From contig CAJUPQ010000025.1 of the NCBI GenBank assembly GCA_910588505.1, positions 1-43,923 on the forward strand: a DNA stretch of 43,923 nucleotides, given 5' to 3'. How positions within the stretch are numbered: position 1 is the first letter of the stretch; the number at the start of each line of letters is the position of its first letter. A program made the position numbers and the translations under genes. Below are positions 40,460 to 43,923 of the stretch, in pieces. A model generated the notes under the pieces. That model was not told the DNA's origin and searched no databases. It saw nothing but the letters and a program-made list of their open reading frames with translations. Source of the DNA: an uncultured Hungatella sp. Lineage in GTDB: Bacteria; Bacillota; Clostridia; Lachnospirales; Lachnospiraceae.

Positions 40460-40710
40460 TTGGTATATTGTTTAGTGAGCATGGGGCGAGGGTAGTTGTG
40501 ATGCCAGTCAGAGAAGGGAAGTATGGTCCTGTCCGGGTGAATTTATACCATGGAGATGAGACCAGGGAAACAGGAGGGCCTACCCCCGAGTGTTTCCCGC
40601 TTTAAGGGCTCATCGGAATGTTTGGGCATATCTGAACCCGAACAGGACATCTCTCCTTATCTGACTGGCTCTGCGACAACCTTCGATTTGCTCACTCAAT
40701 AATACACCAA
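40460..40710. repeat. Dispersed repeat family, copy C: complete element
   Basis: About 251 bases lying between the convergent flavoprotein and diguanylate cyclase genes. The ends are inverted: TTGGTATATTGTTTAGTGAG on the left and, in reverse complement, TTGGTGTATTATTGAGTGAG on the right, with further matching of the GCCAGTCAGA and GGTCCTGTCC segments. The inside combines a half beginning GGGTGAATTTATACCATGGA with a half ending GGGCATATCTGAACCC. No gene is present in 40,416-40,885. Confidence 0.8.
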
Positions 40711-40885
40711 TATAACGAACTTATATCGGAATACCTATCATAATATTCCCCTTTTGGCAAATGTTCTGACTTTCGGAAATCGTTCAAAAATGGATCAGGG
40801 ATTTCCCCATAACGTGAAAATGCTCCCCCGCTATCATCTGGACTAAGTTTCCACCGTTCAGGCGCAAAATCTCCGTTCCCTTCCT

Positions 40886-42808
40886 CTACCGCATCTTCCT
40901 CCTGTCATTACTTCCCAGATAATACTGCCGCTTATCCTCATACATCCTCTGTTCTGCCGTCTTCACAATGGCCACTGGCAAAACCTCCCTGCCGCCGGAT
41001 GCGGTTCCCACGGAGACATGGTATCCCTGCTCCTTGACTTTCCCCTTCACTTCCGCCGCCAGACCTGCAGCTGCCTCCTCGGCCATATCCGTAAACACCA
41101 AAAACTCATCCCCGCCGATGCGGAACACGGACCCGTCTTCAAATTCCTCCGCCAAAGCCCGGGCCACAGATTTAAGCATCTTATCCCCCGCCTCATGGCC
41201 CTGGCTGTTGTTCAGCTCATGGAGGCCGTTGGCATCAGCGTAGACACAGGTAAGGCAGTCCGGACGGTCAGTCTCGTATTTTCTCAAAAGCTCCTCGTAG
41301 GAATTTCGGTTCTTAAGGCATGTAAGAGCGTCCGTGGTCCCCATCTTCTCAATGGTCTCATAAGCGCAGATATTGTCCAGAGCCATGGAAAAGCTGAAGG
41401 CCACACTGGTAAGACAATCCATGGAGCGTCTCTCGTCCCCGTCTATGACAGCCAGCACCCCCACGATTTGGTCCTCCCGCCCCTCAATGGGGATCGCTGT
41501 AAGCCTTTCAATGGCAAATCGGCTCAAGATTTCCCTAAGCCCGTCATCAGCCTCTCCCAAAGCATTCCCGGCAGCAGCCGTGTACCCTTCCTGCCGCTTT
41601 ACCATATCCTGGACAAGGGCTTTCGCAAGCTGCTTCTTCTGGTTCTTATCCCCGCTCTCCCCTTCATCCTGCCAGATAAAGGCCCGGTACATGGAATCGC
41701 CTGCAACAGAAGCCAGAAGAGCGTCTTTCGCTCCCAGAGTCCGGGCGATCTCCTCCAGGGAGAGAACGATATTTTCCGGCTTGCGGTACGCGTCAAAAAG
41801 GATCTGCTGCACATTGTACATATAATAAATGTGGCGGACCTCTGACTCCTTAAACCTGGTCTCCCGCTTTGTGCGAAGCAAAACCCAGATAAAATAGCTG
41901 AGGAAGATGATACTCTGAAACATCCCCAGCCTAAACAGGATATTTCCAATGTACTGAGCAGCGTCAAGGACGATCCGCTCTGGTATGGACAGCAATAAAG
42001 ACCAGCCTCTGATGTCCATAGGTTCACAGAGAGAATACATGCTCTCCTCCTGCTTTGGGATCAGGTAGGAAAACCGACCGCTTTCGTGGAGATCTCCAAC
42101 ATCCTGTGTGCTGTGTCCTCCCCCGTGCTCTCCATGGCTGCCGTGAAGGTTAGCCAGGATCACATCCATATTTTCCGAGTCCACAATGGAAATACTGATC
42201 TCCTCTCCAAACAGGCTCACCTCAAAATCCTTTGACAGGAAATCCAACTTTATGATCCCAAAAAGTACCCCTCTGATGCTTCCCTCCTGCTCAATGGGAA
42301 TGGCATAATATAGGATCCGCCGGTCCGGATCCTTGTCGTCCTGCCTGATATTCGAGAAAAAAGGGGCCTGCCGGTCCAAAAGTTCAAAGGAAATCTCATC
42401 CGACGACATAACAAAAGTCCCGTCCGGCTTAAGCACCTGGTTATCCGGAAACATGATACCCAGCTGTGAGATCATCTCCTTTTTTTCATAGGCTTTCAGC
42501 AAATCTGTTACGTATTCCGAGGTAAGGTCCTTCTCCCCCTCCAAAAGACGGCCCAAGGCGTCCATGTCATTGCGGAAAAACGCGATATCACGGTTAATAT
42601 CCTTTTTGATCTCCTGGGCCTCCCGGTGCAGAAGATAAAAACAAAAATCATTGCAATATCTTCGCAGCTGACCGGACACAAGAAAAAAGCTGACAGACAA
42701 AAGTAAAATAAGGCCTGCTGTGATGACAACGGTACTCAATCGCTGCCGGGATATGAGCTTTAACCTGGTCAACTCCTTTAACTGATCTTTATCGGGGACT
42801 GGCATCAT
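40886..42808 (-). CDS. Membrane sensor diguanylate cyclase (Cache-like, GAF-like, GGDEF)
   Basis: 640 residues. A transmembrane helix at about 25-46, an extracytoplasmic Cache-like sensing domain (about 50-285) and a second helix near 293-312 are followed by a GAF-like domain (about 335-465). A GGDEF domain (475-625) carries FRIGGDEFLVF (GGDEF at 565-569). The intact GGDEF motif predicts synthesis of cyclic di-GMP from GTP. The RxxD inhibitory site normally five residues upstream is not present (EEFED instead), so product inhibition may be absent. ATG at 42,808 has AAGGAAGG. The gene is single and flanked by repeats on both sides. Confidence 0.9.
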   Translation of the reverse strand: MMPVPDKDQLKELTRLKLISRQRLSTVVITAGLILLLSVSFFLVSGQLRRYCNDFCFYLLHREAQEIKKDINRDIAFFRNDMDALGRLLEGEKDLTSEYVTDLLKAYEKKEMISQLGIMFPDNQVLKPDGTFVMSSDEISFELLDRQAPFFSNIRQDDKDPDRRILYYAIPIEQEGSIRGVLFGIIKLDFLSKDFEVSLFGEEISISIVDSENMDVILANLHGSHGEHGGGHSTQDVGDLHESGRFSYLIPKQEESMYSLCEPMDIRGWSLLLSIPERIVLDAAQYIGNILFRLGMFQSIIFLSYFIWVLLRTKRETRFKESEVRHIYYMYNVQQILFDAYRKPENIVLSLEEIARTLGAKDALLASVAGDSMYRAFIWQDEGESGDKNQKKQLAKALVQDMVKRQEGYTAAAGNALGEADDGLREILSRFAIERLTAIPIEGREDQIVGVLAVIDGDERRSMDCLTSVAFSFSMALDNICAYETIEKMGTTDALTCLKNRNSYEELLRKYETDRPDCLTCVYADANGLHELNNSQGHEAGDKMLKSVARALAEEFEDGSVFRIGGDEFLVFTDMAEEAAAGLAAEVKGKVKEQGYHVSVGTASGGREVLPVAIVKTAEQRMYEDKRQYYLGSNDRRKMR

Positions 42809-42939
42809 AAACGGGTTCCTTCCTTATTCTAAAATTGTTGCAAATCCATTATACGACAGGAATCTGGAAAAGAAAAGATAAAACAGTTCAAAGTTTTTCT
42901 TTTGCAGAGTTGCCAGCTACTGTTCATGGGGTAACTAAA

Positions 42940-43190
42940 TTGGTGTATTGTTGAGTGGGCATTGGCGGGGATTGTCGTGATGCCAGTCAGAGAAGGGAAG
43001 GATGGTTCTGTCCGTGTTCAGATATGCCAAACATTCCGATGAGCCCTTAAAGCGGGAACCAGGAGGGGTTAAGCCCTCCTGGTTCCCTGGTCTCATCTCC
43101 ATGGCATAAATTCACCCGGACAGGACCATCCTTCCCTTCTCTGACTGGCAAAAACAGAATTCGCTGGCTAAGGTTAGCTTACTTCAGGTG
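42940..43190. repeat. Dispersed repeat family, copy D
   Basis: The left end TTGGTGTATTGTTGAGTG and GATGCCAGTCAGAGAAGGGA are the family arm. Inside, 43,054-43,067 and 43,074-43,087 form a perfect 14-base-pair hairpin (GGGAACCAGGAGGG). The internal half-modules are those of copies C and E but in reverse orientation. The right outer arm is replaced by AGAATTCGCTGGCT, a variant shared in reverse with copy E. It lies upstream of the diguanylate cyclase gene. Confidence 0.75.
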
Positions 43191-43744
43191 ATTCCGGTAG
43201 GGAACGCTGCCGCAACTTTGCAGTGAAAAAATAGCTGCTTTTTATGGCCTCAGTATATTGTTGAGTCATGTTAGGGCGATGTTGCCGCGAATCTAAAAGG
43301 ATCTGTCTCTTTGTAATGGAAAACACCATCAAGATTCCCTTCTTCCGTAGATCAGGGTATTCGGGTTTTTATGCTCATATAGCCCCATGGATATTCCGCA
43401 GCTTGCTTTATAACATGATTAGCCCGTCAAAAGGTATATCTGGCAAATATTTATACGAATTTTGAATCATAACATACCGAAAACCATAAAAAGACTGTGC
43501 CTTCCACGATTTTTACTTGTATGATTAAAATTTGGCGCTGGTCAATGACCATGTTGGCCACCGTATTTTGGCCATATAAAAAAATCATGTTTATGGCATT
43601 TGCAGACTCTGACCACGTACCTTTCGGCTGGACACCCCAAATATAACAAGCAGAATCCACTCCGATAAATATAATGCACAAACCTTATGGTTGATAAAAC
43701 AGCTATCTTTCCGCTACAAAATCGAAACCGCGACCCTACCGGAA
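43191..43744. repeat. Central module between copies D and E, related in reverse to copy A
   Basis: The module matches copy A (7376-7562) in reverse complement over GCAACTTTGCAGTG, GGGTATTCGGGTTTTTATGC, CCGCAGCTTGCTTTA and ATTAAAATTTGGCGCTGGTCA. Relative to copy A it carries two insertions: about 90 bases after 43,245, beginning with an arm-like GTATATTGTTGAGT, and about 60 bases after 43,415 flanked by the direct repeat ATAACAT. The edges (GGTGATTCCGGTAGGG and CCCTACCGGAAACACC) are inverted. Open frames across it are short and not convincing. No gene is called in 42,809-43,923. Confidence 0.65.
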
Positions 43745-43923
43745 ACACCTAGAGTGAGCAAAGTTCAGCCAGCGAATTCTGGTTTTGCCAGGGAGGGAAG
43801 GGAGGCTGTGTGCCGGGCGGGTGAATTTATGCCATGGAGATGAGACCAGGGAAACAGGAGGGCCTAACCCCGAGTGGTTCCCGCTTTAAGGGCTCATCGG
43901 AATGCTTGGCATATCTGAACCCG
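43745..43923. repeat. Dispersed repeat family, copy E, cut by the window end
   Basis: It begins with AGAGTGAGCA and CAGCCAGCGAATTCTGG, the reverse of the right edge of copy D, then GGGCGGGTGAATTTATGCCA, GGAGATGAGACCAGGGAAAC and GGGCTCATCGGAATGCTTGG as in copy C. It is in the opposite orientation to copy D, so D, the central module and E form one large inverted structure that continues beyond the window. Confidence 0.7.

Noticed and set aside
7281..43923. The dispersed repeats as a CRISPR array
   Set aside because: Copies are far apart, partly inverted, 200-250 bases long and have no spacers or cas genes.
42940..43923. Insertion sequence with coding capacity at the right edge
   Set aside because: The open frames (up to 76 codons) show no transposase motifs and fall inside repeated non-coding modules.

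Overview
The window looks like a chromosomal segment of an anaerobic low-to-mid-GC Firmicute of class Clostridia, most likely Lachnospiraceae. The evidence is strong AGGAGG ribosome sites, GTG/TTG starts, clostridial-type RlmD, PcrA, RidA and TSCPD proteins, a CooS carbon monoxide dehydrogenase cluster and a DUF1538/P-II pair. The species cannot be named from sequence reading alone.

Left end (1-4860): the tail of an AAA-type kinase gene, a sigma-70-like protein of the kind carried by integrative conjugative elements, then a BlaI/BlaR1-type repressor-sensor pair with two perfect GTCTA-N6-TAGAC operators in its promoter, and a small DUF6061-like gene. It reads like the edge or remnant of a mobile element. 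From 4870 to 17440 lie ordinary chromosomal genes, all on the minus strand: rlmD, a small acidic-tailed membrane protein, pcrA, a TSCPD protein, ridA, a decayed AAA ATPase locus, rfbA-rfbB-rfbD for dTDP-sugar synthesis (no rfbC seen), and an operon of a DUF1538 membrane protein, a two-domain P-II-like protein and a MerR-methyltransferase fusion.

The centre (17636-36443) is an anti-phage defence island, all on the minus strand and mostly AT-richer than its flanks. In order of transcription it holds a Septu-like pair (PtuA ATPase, PtuB HNH nuclease). A tightly packed ten-gene operon follows: a 599-aa unknown with a probable DNA-binding N-terminus, a PAPS-reductase/ferredoxin/DUF4007 protein (BrxP), BrxC, PglZ, BrxL, a small zinc-ribbon protein, a cysteine desulfurase, a DUF262 protein, an ABC-type ATPase and an HNH nuclease. 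The core is a type 4-like BREX system. It has no DNA methyltransferase but has sulfur chemistry (cysteine desulfurase plus PAPS-reductase fold). The DUF262-ATPase-HNH trio is co-transcribed behind it. I infer a sulfur-based (phosphorothioate-like) DNA marking system with its own split restriction module. This is the most interesting content of the window.

Right of the island are a tRNA-Asn gene and a plus-strand operon cooS-cooF-FAD oxidoreductase (CO dehydrogenase, its ferredoxin, an electron-transfer flavoprotein), then a membrane sensor diguanylate cyclase on the minus strand. Long intergenic gaps at 7.3, 14.8, 40.5 and 42.9-43.9 kb carry copies of one non-coding dispersed repeat family with long inverted ends and swappable internal hairpin modules.
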